Positions 1 to 14,545 of a DNA stretch of 64,000 nucleotides are shown here, one piece after another; the first letter of the stretch is position 1; every line of letters begins with the position of its first letter. The position numbers were made by a program, and so were the translations under genes. The DNA comes from Chanos chanos (lineage: Eukaryota > Chordata > Actinopteri > Gonorynchiformes > Chanidae): positions 39,262,536 to 39,326,535 of the forward strand of contig NC_044498.1 in NCBI RefSeq assembly GCF_902362185.1, in the 5' to 3' direction. The notes under the pieces were generated by a model that did no database searches, had not been told where the DNA came from, and worked only from the letters and a program-made list of their open reading frames with translations.

Positions 1-317
1 GAATGTGACCCAGTGGTGCAATTTACTGGAAAACAGTTCAAACAAAGCCACTCAAAACCTCCCACTACGAAGTACAGCCAAGAAACACAAATATACTTGA
101 AGAAAGCCAGAAGTAATCGTAATCAGCAGCATCAAGTATACAAAGTAGACAAACATACAGAAAAGAACATACATACTTACATACACTCAAACAGAAAGTT
201 GAAGAGTTTGACACATGAAAAAAACATGAGCTCTCCACTCATGGTCCCTATGGGATTTTATTCTTTCCATTTGACCCTAACCTCCTAACCTCTAGTGTTC
301 ACTGTGTTTTGTTTTAG
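1..317 (+). other. intron of the opsin gene (5' part outside window)
   Basis: No coding signal is visible. The stretch ends in a pyrimidine-rich tract and the acceptor gttttag immediately before the opsin terminal exon, so it is best read as that gene's last intron. The open frame at 13-288 is Lys/Gln/Thr-rich and resembles no family I recognise. Confidence 0.6.
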
Positions 318-770
318 GTATCCATTGTAGTTTGTACTGCGTTCATTCTGGCCTGGTCACCGTATGCAGTGGTATCCATGTGGTCCGCCTGGGGTTTCCA
401 TGTGCCCAGTATCACCAGTATCTTCACCCGGTTGTTCGCCAAGTCAGCCAGCTTCTATAACCCCATCATCTATTTTGGCATGAGCTCAAAGTTTCGCAGG
501 GACGTCAGGGTCCTGTTACCATGCAAACCTGAGGACGAGGACTTGGTTCGCCTCAAGAACTTCAAATGCCTCAAGCCAAAAGCTGACACCACACCTGCCC
601 AACGTGCCCAACAGGGGGAGCCAAAGTTGGCCAAGATGGAGTTCTTGGTAGCTGATCAAGACTCAGGGGTTAACAGTCCTCCACATACACCACCTCCAGT
701 CAGTAAAGAAGTCTCCTGTCACCTCCCAGTGCCATTCAGTGTTCCAGAGTTTGAGAGTGACAGACTTTGA
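318..770 (+). CDS. non-visual opsin, terminal coding exon (partial gene)
   Basis: This is the 3' exon of a G-protein-coupled opsin and encodes about 150 residues. It opens in TM6 with the WSPY motif (the family's CWxP-like proline kink). TM7 holds LFAKSASFYNPIIY, which contains both the retinal-binding Schiff-base lysine and the NPxxY microswitch. Helix 8 follows (SSKFRRD) with a nearby cysteine (LLPC) that could be palmitoylated. The long hydrophilic tail is rich in Pro, Ser and Glu and ends SDRL then TGA. The exon starts after the acceptor at 316-317, and the upstream exons lie outside the window. The KSASFYNPIIY pattern suggests the fish neuropsin-like opsins (Opn5/6/7/8 group) rather than rod/cone opsins, encephalopsin or TMT opsins. 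I cannot fix the exact paralogue from one exon. Confidence 0.9.
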   Translation, partial: VSIVVCTAFILAWSPYAVVSMWSAWGFHVPSITSIFTRLFAKSASFYNPIIYFGMSSKFRRDVRVLLPCKPEDEDLVRLKNFKCLKPKADTTPAQRAQQGEPKLAKMEFLVADQDSGVNSPPHTPPPVSKEVSCHLPVPFSVPEFESDRL

Positions 771-799
771 TGACCGCTTTTATGTCTCAATTACTTCTT

Positions 800-830
800 T
801 GTTTGTTTGTTTGTTTGTTTGTTTGTTTTT
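800..830. repeat. (GTTT)n microsatellite
   Basis: About seven consecutive GTTT units lie just after the opsin stop codon, probably in its 3' UTR. Confidence 0.95.
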
Positions 831-1616
831 TAACAGAATGTAACTTGAATTAAATCTCGTACTTGAATCTTGAGTGGCGTAAGCACCATTAAGAGTAAAT
901 GGGTCCTTTTGGTACTCAACATATAACTTAGCTGGTCTATGCTGAGAATCAGGTAGAATAATCTGCTGACCCTCTTGCAAAAATATACAGAGAAATTATG
1001 AAAGCCATTAATGCTGACACCTTCAGGCCTGAAACTAATTGGAATATACAGTATAAGAATAGCACAGACTATCTGGCTTTCATTTGTGGAGTTGGATGAT
1101 TACTCATGCCGTGAAAATTCCCCCCAGTTAAATTTCTCAGAGGTCCCATCGTCTGAATGGCCATAATCACCTACACAATGAGTTCTTTTACCAAAGCTCT
1201 TGAGGCCACTGAGTCAAATGGCTGGCGGTTTAAACATATCCAAAGCCAGCTCTATGTTAACCCCATTTGAGCTTAGGGATCTTTCTGACTGTGCTACAGC
1301 AGGTATGAGGGTACTGAAGTGAGGAGCAATGGTGAGAGAAAGTTTTGCCCTGCTTTCTCACACCCTGCAGAGTCTACTAAATGGGTGATTGTCGGAGGAG
1401 GAGCGCAGTTCAAACAATGGATGGCCTGGTGAGATTGTGCACACCTACATGGTACCCTTTGAACCTCTGGCACACCCACACACTCAACTCACTCTGACTG
1501 GCAAGTCTGGCCAGTGTACATGGAGTCCGGAGACCAAAACTCCCCAGACAAACCATACCACCCCAGTAGAAAAAAACAGATATATTTTATGCTTAAAGAT
1601 CAAAGCTAACAAACAA

Positions 1617-1761
<145 letters not shown>

Positions 1762-1959
1762 AAGCATTTCAAATTAAAATGTTCTTGAAAAGTTTTTTAT
1801 CGGGACATCCTTTTCTGTAGGGCTCATGTCCATTACAGTTGATCGCTGCTCAGAGATATGTCTATGCTGTGAGTGGGACGGACGAAGGGAGTTGCTCTCG
1901 CCAGCTCCCTTTCCCCTTTAATGAGCTGTCTAGATCTGGGAGCATGCATGCACACTAGT

Positions 1960-2146
1960 TGTTAAAGGTGTTCGCTACTGGGCGCACTACTGTAGAGATA
2001 TATCAGCGTCTCACGGCTTTTTCCGTACCCACAAAACAATGATGTCGGGACTGCTGGATCTGTAGGAGAGTGTGATTTGCAGAATTTTAATTCAATCAAA
2101 TCTGAAAAAAAAAAAAAAAAAACCAACAACAAAAAAACGTCTAAAG
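1960..2146 (+). other. candidate untranslated first exon (possibly vit)
   Basis: A strong donor (CTAAAG then GTAAGT) ends a stretch with no long open frame, about 4.2 kb upstream of the vit start codon. The vit start exon has its own acceptor at 6400, so a 5' UTR exon must exist upstream of it, and this is the best donor I noticed. The 5' edge given is arbitrary. Linkage to vit is inference from position and strand only. Confidence 0.25.
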
Positions 2147-5100
2147 GTAAGTTTACCTGACATCGTTTTAGCCACTTTGTAATCTGTATTCACGACGTTT
2201 TGCCTCACACTTGATATTACCTGCGGTCTCTGGGTTTTTAATTTTTTGTCGATGCGTGTTGACCCTAACTTTTTTCCTGTTTCTGTCTAAACGAGCAGGC
2301 GCAAGAAAACAATTATGAGCAGGTACAAGAAAAAAAACGTATTTGCATCCAGAATTGTTGCAGTAGATGCGATATTTTTACAGTGGGGTACATCTAAAGC
2401 AAAGCACATCTTGGTACAGATTGTCCGTTCGTACAGTGGAGAGTGTCTGCCTGGCTGACTGGCTGAGTGAATGGATTTATGATCTCCACTGCGCTGCTAC
2501 TGCACTAATAACTAGTACGGACTTGAACCTGTCGCCCACAGCCAATGCTTTATTTTCCGTTTCGCTGCAATTTTTTTTTTTTTTTTTTTTGGTTAGTTAT
2601 TTAAACTCATTTCTCCTGAATATCAATGCGCCCCTGTTGCCCCGTAGATGAGACCTTTCTTCAGTTTTCATCCAAGGTGAAGTGTTATTGGTGTTTACAT
2701 TAAAGCGGTTAAATGCATACACAAGAGCTAGTGACCTAAGGATACAGCAGTTTCTTCCTGTTTGCGTGGAAGATGTCACAGAATTTTTCTAAATGCGTTC
2801 AGAATTTTTCTAAATCATTACTCTACATCCAATGTTCAGCTTGACCATACTTGTGTTGCCTGGTGGAGCTGAGTGTGGAGGAAATGCAGTCTGTTTGGTA
2901 ACCTTTAAACAAGGGGATGTCTTTCAAAGGCTGAAGCATATAATATGCAAAGGAAGAAGTCTCCTTGTATGGGCTTGTTTGGTCTCAGCAGCATCTAAGA
3001 TGCCTTATATGTAATCTGGGTGTACTTTGTTGTTTAATACACCAACTACCAACTAAGGGTGCTTTTAAGATGCATTGCTCAACACCACCCAGGAGATGCC
3101 TGTTTGTTTATGTGTTTGTTTGTTTATCCAGGGGGGGAAAGCACTTAAATTTTGTTTGTTTTCATGTTTTTTCCCAGCCTTTCCTCACTTTTCCCCCTAG
3201 TTACTTCCTGTATTTATAATCCAGTCTTTTGAAGCATCTGGACCTGTCAGCTTGGGTCACTATGTTTCTGTAAGAGCTTACTCTTATTCGAAAACAAACA
3301 GTTCTGATTATTTCAAGTATAGCTGCATATTGCCCATGGCATACTGCCCATGTGTCAAGTATGGCTGCATACTACCCATCGAAATGCCTGTTATGTTGAT
3401 CCTGTGCACTTACAATTACATAGACTACATTTATCTGGAACTCTGACTTGACATGACTTGACTAACTTGACACTGAAGTTTCTTGAATAGAATGTCAGTT
3501 GAAAAGGTTAATGTTCAGCAGATCATGTAGATGCAGGTTGGTCTGTGTTTTCTTTGGCTATGACTGTTCCTTATGTCTTACTGAGTAGCATGGACATTTC
3601 CTTGGAGTGAATAACCATGTATTTTGAAGTTTAACTTTGGTTGAATTGGTAATGCCTCTCTGTTGGATGCAGTGTTGTGTGTATATGTCTACAGTAATCT
3701 GCACCCCTTAGCTGAGGTTATGTTTCATCTCCAGTGAAGATCATATTAGAATGTTTAAAAAAAAAATTATCATCTGGCTGCATTTCAGAGATGAGCAGCA
3801 GATGAGGCCTGTACAAAGCTGCCTATAGCCAACGCCAGTGAGCTTTGAACACTTTCCAAGAGATATTTTCATCTTGAAAGGTCAACACCATAAAACATAG
3901 TTAATGTATGTTATACAGTAATATTCAGCACATTTTTTCATTTAACTTCTATTTTTGTGTTCAGGGAATAGCTTATCTGTCCATACCTCTACCTCTATGG
4001 TATGTAAAGGTGCACCTGCCTTACATCTTACATGTGCAGTGGAGTTAGGTAAGAATGTCTGGCAGGTGCAGTTATTCACTCAAAGCGGTCCTGTAAAGTG
4101 ATGCTTTGTGACAAGCCAGGACAACCACATCACGTCCTGTTTTTTCTTTTTCAACTCCTTATCTTTCCAAAGCACACCTTTTGAGTCCATTTGAAACAAT
4201 GCTTTGGCCTACTTACAAGTAGAGATGGGAAGAATAGCTCAGATTACTGCTGGTCAAGAGAATGAACCGGAACATGTATGTTTTTGAGTTATGTGTTAAT
4301 TACAGTGGGTATGTTGTGTATATGAGCATGTATTTACATAAGCATGAGCATGGGTCTTTGAAATGAGCATTGTGAAATGTTAGACAGCAATCAAGACAAC
4401 AACAGGCTGCTTGTACAGAGGCTTTTGTGTCCAAGGTACTTGTTACCACGGCATTTCTCTGTGAGCATTTCATTTCTTTTAGTTGTGCAATGTAGACTGG
4501 AGGAGGAGTTTGTTGTGGTTCAGTGTTTGAGAGAGATTTAAATAAGCTTAGGTCCACCACTTGAACTTGTAAATCTACTCAGACTACAGTAATTCACACA
4601 TTCAGTAAATTATGAAAGAGACCAGTTTGACTTTTAGAAATGTTTTATGTGTAAATATCTTAAATGGAAATGTGTTCAACACTTTTAACTTATTCCCATG
4701 AGACATCTTTGTATATCTAACAGCGCATGGATTTCCAAATTTTGAGTTTACATGCAAGGTCTCCAAAGGCCCTTTTTTTTCAGTACGCAGCCCCCACTGA
4801 CACACCATCAAATGTCTCCATTTGAAAATTCCTTGCAGGGTGAATCCGCCTGAGATGATGTCATCCTTTTGTTTTGATCCCGTTTCTCTGGAGTAAACCG
4901 TCATTTGCCCCCAGCACCCAGTAATTTATAGAAACACCGAGTTGTAAGTTGTTGGCTTGTTTTAGTGCTTTCCTTACATTGCATTTCAAACCTTATGCTG
5001 GCAAACAACATTGGAGAATATTCAGTAGGATCTGTTGATGTAATGACAGCTGTTTGGCGAACATGTCTTGTAGTTTCCTCCATGCAGCATGGCATCCCGA

Positions 5101-5846
5101 CTCAACATTAGCATGCTGCAGGCCCTTCTTTTATGAAGTGCAAATGTGTTGGAGCATGTCTAGACCTTACCTGTTCTCTCTGAAATGGGAGGGAGATTTT
5201 GGCACTGTGCTCTTAGAGTTAGACTCCAGATTATTTCACCCTGTGGATAATGTAATGACAAATGACAATAATGGAAGCAGAAATCAGTGACCTGTAGATG
5301 ACAGTGTTATGTTTACTGCACCTTTACAAGCTTATTATCATACTGAACTAAGGAAGTCCAAACTGGATTAAGAGAGGAAGAGGGAAATATTCCAAATGTG
5401 AATGATGGAATTGTTAATGTTATATTGTATGTTATGCTGTACTGCATTAGTTGTTAAGTCACATAATGAAAGCCAAAATAGAAGTAGTATGCTACCACAA
5501 TGTCAGTTGTGCTTATTTGTATAGTAGATGATGGCTTGTAATCCAATCAAACAAGATTGCTGTGGTCCCAGTCACTGCCCTGTCAACATCAGGAGCTAAT
5601 GCTTGTTAGCTGAATACAGTGGATTGTTTCATGGTTGTCACTCCTGACTTGGGTCACAATATAACCCCATGGTCATGTTTAATCATCTTTGACCTTTTGT
5701 CATAGGGCTAGATAAGGAAACAGGGTAGGTCTGTGGCAAAGGCAGTTCAGCATACCATTCATAACACGGTTGACAGAGGTCTAAGCTGAATATGTGAACT
5801 TGACAGTAGACATGTGCTTTACTGCTCCTCTGGCTGCAACCTCTGT

Positions 5847-5855
5847 ATGTGTGTG

Positions 5856-5889
<34 letters not shown>
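5847..5889. repeat. (GT)n microsatellite
   Basis: A GT dinucleotide run interrupted by one TT, about 43 bp long, in the intergenic region upstream of vit. Confidence 0.95.
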
Positions 5890-6401
5890 CATAATGGGGA
5901 GTCAGCAAAGTTCTCTCTGATGTCCTTCATAGCCCTATACGGGGTTTCTACTGGAACTTACAATTAGGGCAAATCACAATGTGTGTTCTAGGGCCATTAA
6001 CTTTCACTACAGTGGAAAATCCAGGTTGTCTCCACCTGCACCATCAGTTCTGAATCACAGAAGAATGGCTGAATTGCAGATAAGGTCTCTGGAATTGTTG
6101 ATGTGCATGTTAAAACAGGCCCCAATAAGCTTTGTATTTATATATTTCTCAAGCAAGCTCATGAATCTGTCAAAAGGCAAGGCTCATATTGTTTTTACAG
6201 TACATATTCAGGGTTATTAGGCTTCAAATACCACGCTGTCTGTTCCTTGTAGGTGCTGTAATCAGACAAGTTTCCCTTTTATGTATTGCTTTTGAGACTA
6301 TTGAAAAGGCTTTATTGTAGTCTTCCCTCCTCTGGCCTGCAGGCTAAAGGTAGAACACCAAGAACATCAGTCTGATCTGCCTTCACTGATCCTCTTCCAG
6401 A

Positions 6402-9103
6402 ATGCTCAGAACACTCTTCATCACCGTCTGCACTGGTACGTGTATCTTTGTGACAAGTACAATATCAATGTTTTCAAGTGAAAATGAGACAACTAATACA
6501 TACATTTATGTATGTATAATACATACATTTATGAACTATGATAGCATCACAAAAGAATGACAATATAAAGAAATAAGGTGTCAGTTCTGAATTGTACATG
6601 TCATTTTTAGCACTACAAAAATACTGGTTTCTGTTAGTAGTTATATAAATGGAGGATAGAAGATCACAGATAGTAAAGGGGACCAACCTTTTTCAATATA
6701 TAATGCAACAACAGCGGTCACAGCTAGACATTGAAACACATCTGGCAGTGAAGTCCAGTACTGCTTCAATAACTGAAATGTATTTTCTGTGTGTGCGTTT
6801 TTCTCCTTGACAGTAATTGTTCAGGTTTTTGTTTCATTCATACAACATACTGAGGGAAAGAATCACATTCTTTAGATTCCTTATCAGAGTCAAACATTGA
6901 AACAAATATCGATGTCCATACAGGAAAAACTTAGTTACAGTTTACTATACAGTCGGTGAACTGCTGACGGTGGCTCAAAAATGTGTTTCCTACACAGTCT
7001 AAACTGTGAATCTGTCATCATGCATTTTTCTCTCTTTTTTGGCGTGGGTGATTACGTTAACCCAATTTCTACCAACAGAGCTGGGCATTTACTGTAAACT
7101 TTGCGAGAATGTTTTGTTTCCTAGTGTGGAGTTGAATAAGTCATTGACTTGCACACATTTTCTTTCATTCCGTAGTGTTCCTGGTTACTAACAGTGTTGG
7201 AGCTAAGCCAAATGGACAGAAGAATAAGAAACAAAAACAAGGTTGTAGAAAAAATGTCTACATTCAGTATTATGAATGGACTCAGATTAGCATGTGTATG
7301 CTTACGACTGTGCTTTTTCTCTAGTGGTGCCAGCTATAGAATGTGATGTGCGGGCAGGGAAAATCAACCTCCCAGAATTCATTGCAAAGTGTCCTGCTAA
7401 TTGCCGGGAGACTAAGCATCGCGTATATGGGACCAGTGTTTATGCATCCATTTCCAGCATCTGCAATGCTGCCATCCACAGGTGAGTATACACACTACAC
7501 AGAACATTAATAATCTCTGTTAACTGGCTATCATTACTGCTTCTATGCATTGGGTGATCCTATGAGAGATCTTATACTTTAAATGTTACTGTTTGTTGTT
7601 GTGAAAATGGACAGTCATTCTACTTGAACATCTGACCTCTGTCAAGTTAGACCAAGAAAATGTTAGATATTAATAGCTAAAGAGTTGAAGTACAGAAAGT
7701 ATAAATGGTATTTTCTTCCAGATTCAGATAAGTATCTATTAGAGAGGTGGAGCATTCGTACAGTGAGTAATTCTACGGACTTTCTCCACAGCGGAGTCAT
7801 CTCTAATACAGGAGGGAAGGTCATTGTGAAGAAGATGGCCGGACAGGCCACCTACAAGGGAAGCTTCTCAAATGGAGTCCGATCACTGTCCCTGCCCAAC
7901 TGGAGGGAGTCTTTCTCAGTTGCCGGTACACAGCTCTTCCTTTTGAAGGATTCACAATATTTTAGTTCTCATACTCAGTGTGAATTACTCTTCCATTGTT
8001 TGTCTCAAAAAGAGTGTCCTGGTAAACTGATGTCTCAGTGTAAAATAGAACTTTTTTTTTTGCACTTCCATGATTGTTTTGTTTACCGCTGTTGCTCTTT
8101 CTGTCAGTTGGAAAGCCAAAGAAAGGAGTGATCTACCCTTCAACTTTGGATTTCACTCCAACCAGACCCACCGCAGTGAAAACAGGTACAAGGTTTTGAC
8201 ATGTGGTTTTATAAACACAACTGTGCATCCTGAGCATTTAGCCTATTCAGGACATCATGGGTTTTGCATCTGCCACATCCTATTATGGTATTTTAACAAT
8301 GTACTAGAAAGTTCTCTGTGCTCTCTCTGTGGCGTGCACACCAATACTTAGAAAAGAATGTAGACTTCATGCTGTCCTTTGCCACAGTGTGTTTAGAAAA
8401 GAACGGGAAGCAGAGAGCTGATGGCTTTGATCTACAGAGTGCTAAAAGATGTCTTGAGTAAGTGTTAGACACTGCTGGATTAGACAGCATACGAGGAGTG
8501 ATTTTTATACGGCGTTAAATACGTGATATGTGGAAAAGTGTGGCGATAGAGGATGGTATAATCAAAAGAAGCAGAAAAAAATGTATTAAGTGATTATTTT
8601 TGATGTATTCGTAAAGTCTTAAAACAGTAAATTCGTGCTAAGGTAAAAGTCCTTATTTGAGGCGGTGTGTTAAAGTCGGGTTGTATGGTAAAATAAGGCA
8701 AATTTGATCAGGAGATGCACCCTGTTGCTGTGTTAGAGGTTAAAATGCAGCTGGTGAATCTCTGCTCAGTGTTGTTTCCGTCATTCAGTAGCGGAATGCA
8801 ATAAAACACTGGATTTACTGTAAAAGTGTTTTTTTTCCTCATCTGCCTGTCTCTTTGAAGGTCAGAAGGAAGCCAAAGCTCCGCCAACCTCTACGGTTTT
8901 GCCAACGACAGCAGCCCTTGAGCCAACCACAGCAACTACACCAGAGCCAACCACCACAACCATGGCTCCAACCACGCCCATGACCACACCCTCCACCACG
9001 ACCTCTGCTCCCATCACCATGGCCAAGGCGCGTGCTGCTGTCCCCAAAGTCAGGGATGCAGGTGAGCCCTTCCTTCACACACACACACAAACATACACAC
9101 ACA

Positions 9104-9143
<40 letters not shown>

Positions 9144-9609
9144 ACAATCACACAACTGTGCTTATGAAAACTCCTACTACTAAATATGCAAGAGAATATT
9201 TCCTCAGAGGTCAAAATGAATGGATCTGTTTATTTGTGGTGGATTGTGTTATTACTTGCATGAATCTCAAAGCTCAGTTTCTGGTAATAATACCAATCTC
9301 ACACTGATCCATTCCAAGTAAGGTACAGTATGACCACAGAAACTGTGTACCCTTTACATGTGATCTCTATCTTGGGCAGATTTCTTATGTTTGTATGAGA
9401 GAGATGCTTGACTATTCAAAGGTTTTCAAATGTACACTCTCTTATATTCTGATGCTCTTTTAAAGCATCTGATATTTTTGACCTACAATAATCAAACAAA
9501 CCATAAGAGATGACTCAGACGACAATCACTGTAAGGGTTTGATATTTACACTCAACAGTCACAGTACTGAAGTAATGTAAAGTAAAAGGTGGGTGGGTCA
9601 GGACATTAG

Positions 9610-9647
<38 letters not shown>

Positions 9648-12600
9648 CTTCTCCATCTCATAAAATCACACTGTAAAATTTTTCCCATGTGTCTCTGATG
9701 TAGGCAGCAGTCACCCATACCTTGCTGCAGTAGCTGCAGCGAATTCACGTAAGTCCAGTATGCATGGTCATGTAGTCCAGAGGCTGGTCTGTGGTTAGAC
9801 ACTTTTGAAAACAGGGCTTTCATCCACTCTCTTTGGTCAACCCTCTTGTTTCTGGTGTGTGGAGCTCTTCATCTCAGGGTGTTTATCTCCATCAGGATAT
9901 ATCTGAATGCTTAAATAACTAGAAATTAATGGTCCTTTATTTAAGTAATCACCAGTAGTATCCACACTGAATTATTCCTTGATTTATGCAACCTCTTAAA
10001 TGGAGATTATGAATACATTTAAATCCAGTACAATAGAAAAGTCCAATAGAAAAGTCCAATAGAACATTTAAATCCAGTACAATAGAAAAGTCCAATAGAA
10101 AAGTCCAATAGAAAAGTTAACTTGTATTGCCTTATCTCTTTTGTCACAAAATACATCGAGTAATATGTTAGAAGTTTTACAAGTGCATTTTATTGTTTAT
10201 GACCAAAATAGTATTTGGTTTATTGTAGCTCAGTTGCGGGATTATCTTAAGTATCGCTTAAAATCACTTAAGAGATTTTGGCTCTATCCAATGTTGTGTG
10301 AATATGCGAATATCCATGATGAGATTCATGAATGATTCCCTAATTCTCAACATTGGCTATAGGGCAAGCGCAGAGCGGTCAAGGAAAGGGTCTTCCTCAA
10401 GGTATGTTCCTGCTCAGCCTCCTCATCAGTGCCGCAGCCTGACAAAATTCACATACTTTCTCTTCATTCACTAACTTCCATCTTAACCATTAAATTTCTC
10501 CAAAGCATTCAGAGGCGGTTCCACCTATGCGAGTAGATTTGTACCCCGCACCAACACAGGTAAACCACCCCCCACCCCAGACATCCTGATGTCTCCTTGT
10601 TCATGCAGACCGTTACAGTGTGTTTGTCCTCCACTCTGTCCTTTGTGTTGTCTTTTTCCTAACTGTGTTGAAACCGTCTAATTCAATATAGTGCTGACGT
10701 GCTCTCTGTAAACAGCTGTCTGGTATAAAGAAAAAGGAAAAAAGTTAAAAGTTCAAAAAATCATCTTGGACCTGCTTGGTTCTATGGGCTCAATACCAGC
10801 TTGAGTCTTTCATCACCAGACCTAATTCCTCACTGTTTCCTGTGTGTATGTGTGTGTGTGTGTGTCCTTCCAGTCCTCATTCTGAAAAAGCTTGAGACCT
10901 GTCCAACTTTTCCCACAAAACTGCCAAACATGTGGAATAAGCTATGAATGGTCTTTATACATGCTGTCCAAAGTTGATTCAGAATCAAAAAGTATGAATG
11001 GATGGATGGAGCTACAGGGTGCCTATGAAATGATAATGGCTGGTTTTCATGTGTTACATTTTTCACTGTAATGTGTTTAACATAAGGTACCAGAGCCTGC
11101 TGCTGTTGAATTGTCACTAAGAAGGAGTTTCTGCTGAAATGTTCTCTTGTTTGCTCTAGCTGTAAATGTTTTTGGTATGGAGTTGCACTACGTATACTTA
11201 TGTATGGTTTTTACTGATTGATTTAGGGCACACAAGTCCTTATCGATAGTTTGTTTGTGCACTATAGGTAGGGACTCATAAAGGAAAATTGCATACACTT
11301 GTAATTTAGTTTCACATGCTTTTAGAGAAAGTCCCTGATGTGTCAGTGTGACATGCTTAAAGAAACATATTCTGGACATGAATATGTAAAGGTACTCAGA
11401 AAAGTAGAAGTATGCTGTCTTTTTACAACTTAAGAGATACTGCATCTGCAGAAAATAGGTTGATTGATTTTTAGGGGGTTTTTGGGAATATGTTCTCAAC
11501 GGCAAAAAGAAAATGCTGGAAAATCGGAGAACCTATTCATATCTAAAAGGTTTTTAGTAGAGCCATAATAAGTGGTGTCTGACATTTGTCATTTGAACTG
11601 AACAGCTACATTAGCATAGCGTGGATAACTCGGTCCAGACCCGTTGTGTGTCTTACCTCTCCTCCGCACTCTTACAGGTGTGCGCAGGCCAGAGGCAGGC
11701 TCAGCCATCAGGAGGCAACCGGCAGGTCCCTCGGGGTCAGGTCAGCATTATCATTAACCTACTGAAGAACAATTTCCACTGCTTCACAGTATAATATCAA
11801 CCATGCAGACTGGGTCAAGAGTATCAGGTAGCACACACGTTGACATTGCATATGGTGAAAGGGCATGGAAAGATGTCTGGGGTGGTTTTGGTGAATTTTG
11901 AATCTTTAGAAGTTCACAGTCCTCACCAAACGTCTTTTAGTCTTCTGTTAAAACCATCCACGCTAAACAAGGTTTTTCATTTCTTTTGTTTGTGCTCATG
12001 AAAACCTTGTGGGGTGGATTTTTAGTCGAAACCAGTTCCTCCATGCCCTCTTTTCATCTTCGTGAAAACAGGAATGAAAAGAGCAAAGGAGTTTTTTTAA
12101 AGCAGAAGCTTTGAAAAAAATAAATAAATAAATTACCCAGCATATGTCCACATGTGTGCTGTAGAGATCACGCTGAGACGTAGCGGGCCCTCACCCTCAA
12201 ACAAAACATCTGCGGTGCGGTCATGAATCTCTCTCTCCTTTTCTTTTTCTCCTCTCCGTCTGTTTCACATTGTTAACCAGCTTTCAGTCGGATGCAGCCA
12301 GCCCAACCTGAGAGGAACCAGCAGATGGTTCAGTCCAACCCCAGTAAGTATCTACATACATCAAAAACCAGTGTACATAAGAAACACACGTGTGGCAGAG
12401 ACTCGTGGGCATCTACAAAGACAAGGCGTAAAGTCGATCTGTTTAAATACGCCCAATAACCAAGGTAATAAAAATCCTAAAGCGGCATTACTGACATGTC
12501 CTTATGTGAGGTTGCAGCTATCCGTTGATCTTACAAGTATGTGTCGTTATCATGAATTGCTCTACCCAAAGCTGCCACTCTACCCAGCTTGTGAGAACCG

Positions 12601-14486
12601 AAACAATACTTAAAACCATGCATGAACTATGATTGTGTTATAAATATAGAGCACAACTGGGCTGAATATGAAAAATACTCCTGAACATAATTTTATGAGC
12701 ATGAGAAATAAAAGCCACAGGAATTTGTGTGTTACATTCACAGACCAGACTAAATGTATACTTCTGAGGATTGCATGACATGCACATTCTGATCTGGATT
12801 TCAGACACAAATACATCAAATTAATGTTTCAAATCATATATTCAGTGAAACCAACAGATTTAGTGGCAGTGGACTATACCCATGTCCAGTGGATATCTTG
12901 CTTTCACTGACAGTGTTCATACTACTTATAATATATAAAAACAAAAATAAAACTATAATTTACTTTAAAAAATATTTAATCAAGCTGAAATTGATGTAAT
13001 TCAGCATTTTTGTCTGTAATACCTTTCAAGACATAAAAAGTCTCAGTTGTGCAGTCCTTACAAAATCTTAAGAGAAATGAACGAGAAGACATTTTAAGGA
13101 GCATTATGACGGGACTTCCAAAACATAAATCCAATTATCTTATTAAAGAAAACACTTAGACTGAATATGATTTCAGTCTCATCCACACAAGGTAGCCAAA
13201 TCCACTCTCACACAATAGGTTCAGTCTGGCCTGTCTTCTCTATTATAGTCTGAGGCCAGGGCTTAGAGAGGCACCAGGGGAGCTGTGTTGTCTATGTGAG
13301 TTACTGTTTAGAGTGTTAACTGTGCTGGGAGGGAGTCTGGGGGCAGACCTTTACCACAATACTCCCACGGTCTGCTGCCTGGCGGCAAGCTGGATCTTAT
13401 CTGATCTAATGACTCATGCACTCACGCCTGACTGCATCACCACCGTGTGAGAGCCCCTGGCTGATACTGTCCTAAACCCCTCAATCTGTGACTTCTCTTC
13501 CCCTGCTCTCAGAAAGCATGATGGTGCTAGTCTGAATATCCCTGGACAGGATGGTTCTTACCTTGTCTTGTTCCTCACAGCTCTCACAGATGTTATGGAC
13601 ATATCAGCCAGTTTATGATCCTTCATCGGGGAATTTTGTTCATTGGTGTGTGTGGTATATGGTGCTGTTTAGAATCTAACAGTATATGTGAAAGCATCTG
13701 GATTGGATAAAAACCAGCGTGTATATGACTTGAGTTAGGGTTACATAGCAAAAGCACAAAGACATACTTTTATACGGATGTGTTCTTTGATCAGAACATA
13801 CATGTAACCTAACCTAACATCTAATAAAAAATAATTTCCTGTAGTTCACTTATTGCTGTGACTGCTGTGTACAGGATAGTATGCTTTAAAAATAGCTTTT
13901 TAATTTCCTCATCCAGCTTTTGCTAGAAGGGACTGGCCACCCCCTCCCTATGTACGTCCTGATTGGTTCTCTGGACCTAGGCGACCAACAGGTATCACAG
14001 CCAGTGGAAAGACACCCTACTTTATTCTGTCCATCAAAACAATGAAATAAAACTAGTAAGGTAGAACTCAACTTGTTTGAGACAATATAAACATTATAAA
14101 CATATTATATAATATAACATAACTGTAATAAACAAACTGATGTCTTATGATAGCATATGCTATCAGTTTGAACCTAAGAAACACCAATTAACCCATAATA
14201 AACATTCATAAACATATTTTTACAGATTGGTAAAGTTGAGGAAATTTTTTAATACACAAACTTTTCTTCAAATGGTCATAATATCATTCTTAAAATCTTT
14301 TACAAAAGCACTTACAAGCCTTTGGTCTGCTGGTTACTGTATGTTTGACATCCTCCCCTAATGGCCATCCTGTTCCTGCCCTTTCTATGTTCAGACATAA
14401 GCCACTCTGTCCCTGATTCAGGCTACACATGGAGTGATATGGACTCTGCAGATACTGCAGGTAAGAAAGCTGACTTATAGTATTTC

Positions 14487-14545
<59 letters not shown>

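Noticed and set aside
7006-7191. Separate small gene (61-aa frame with a hydrophobic start)
   Set aside because: It lies in a vit intron, overlaps the acceptor of vit exon 2 in another frame, and resembles nothing known.
8839-9183. Open frames over the CA repeat, both strands
   Set aside because: They are produced by the microsatellite and by the antisense of the Thr/Pro vitrin exon.
12371-12613. 80-aa open frame after vit exon 11
   Set aside because: It is intronic, begins after the donor at 12343, and has no splice support or family similarity.
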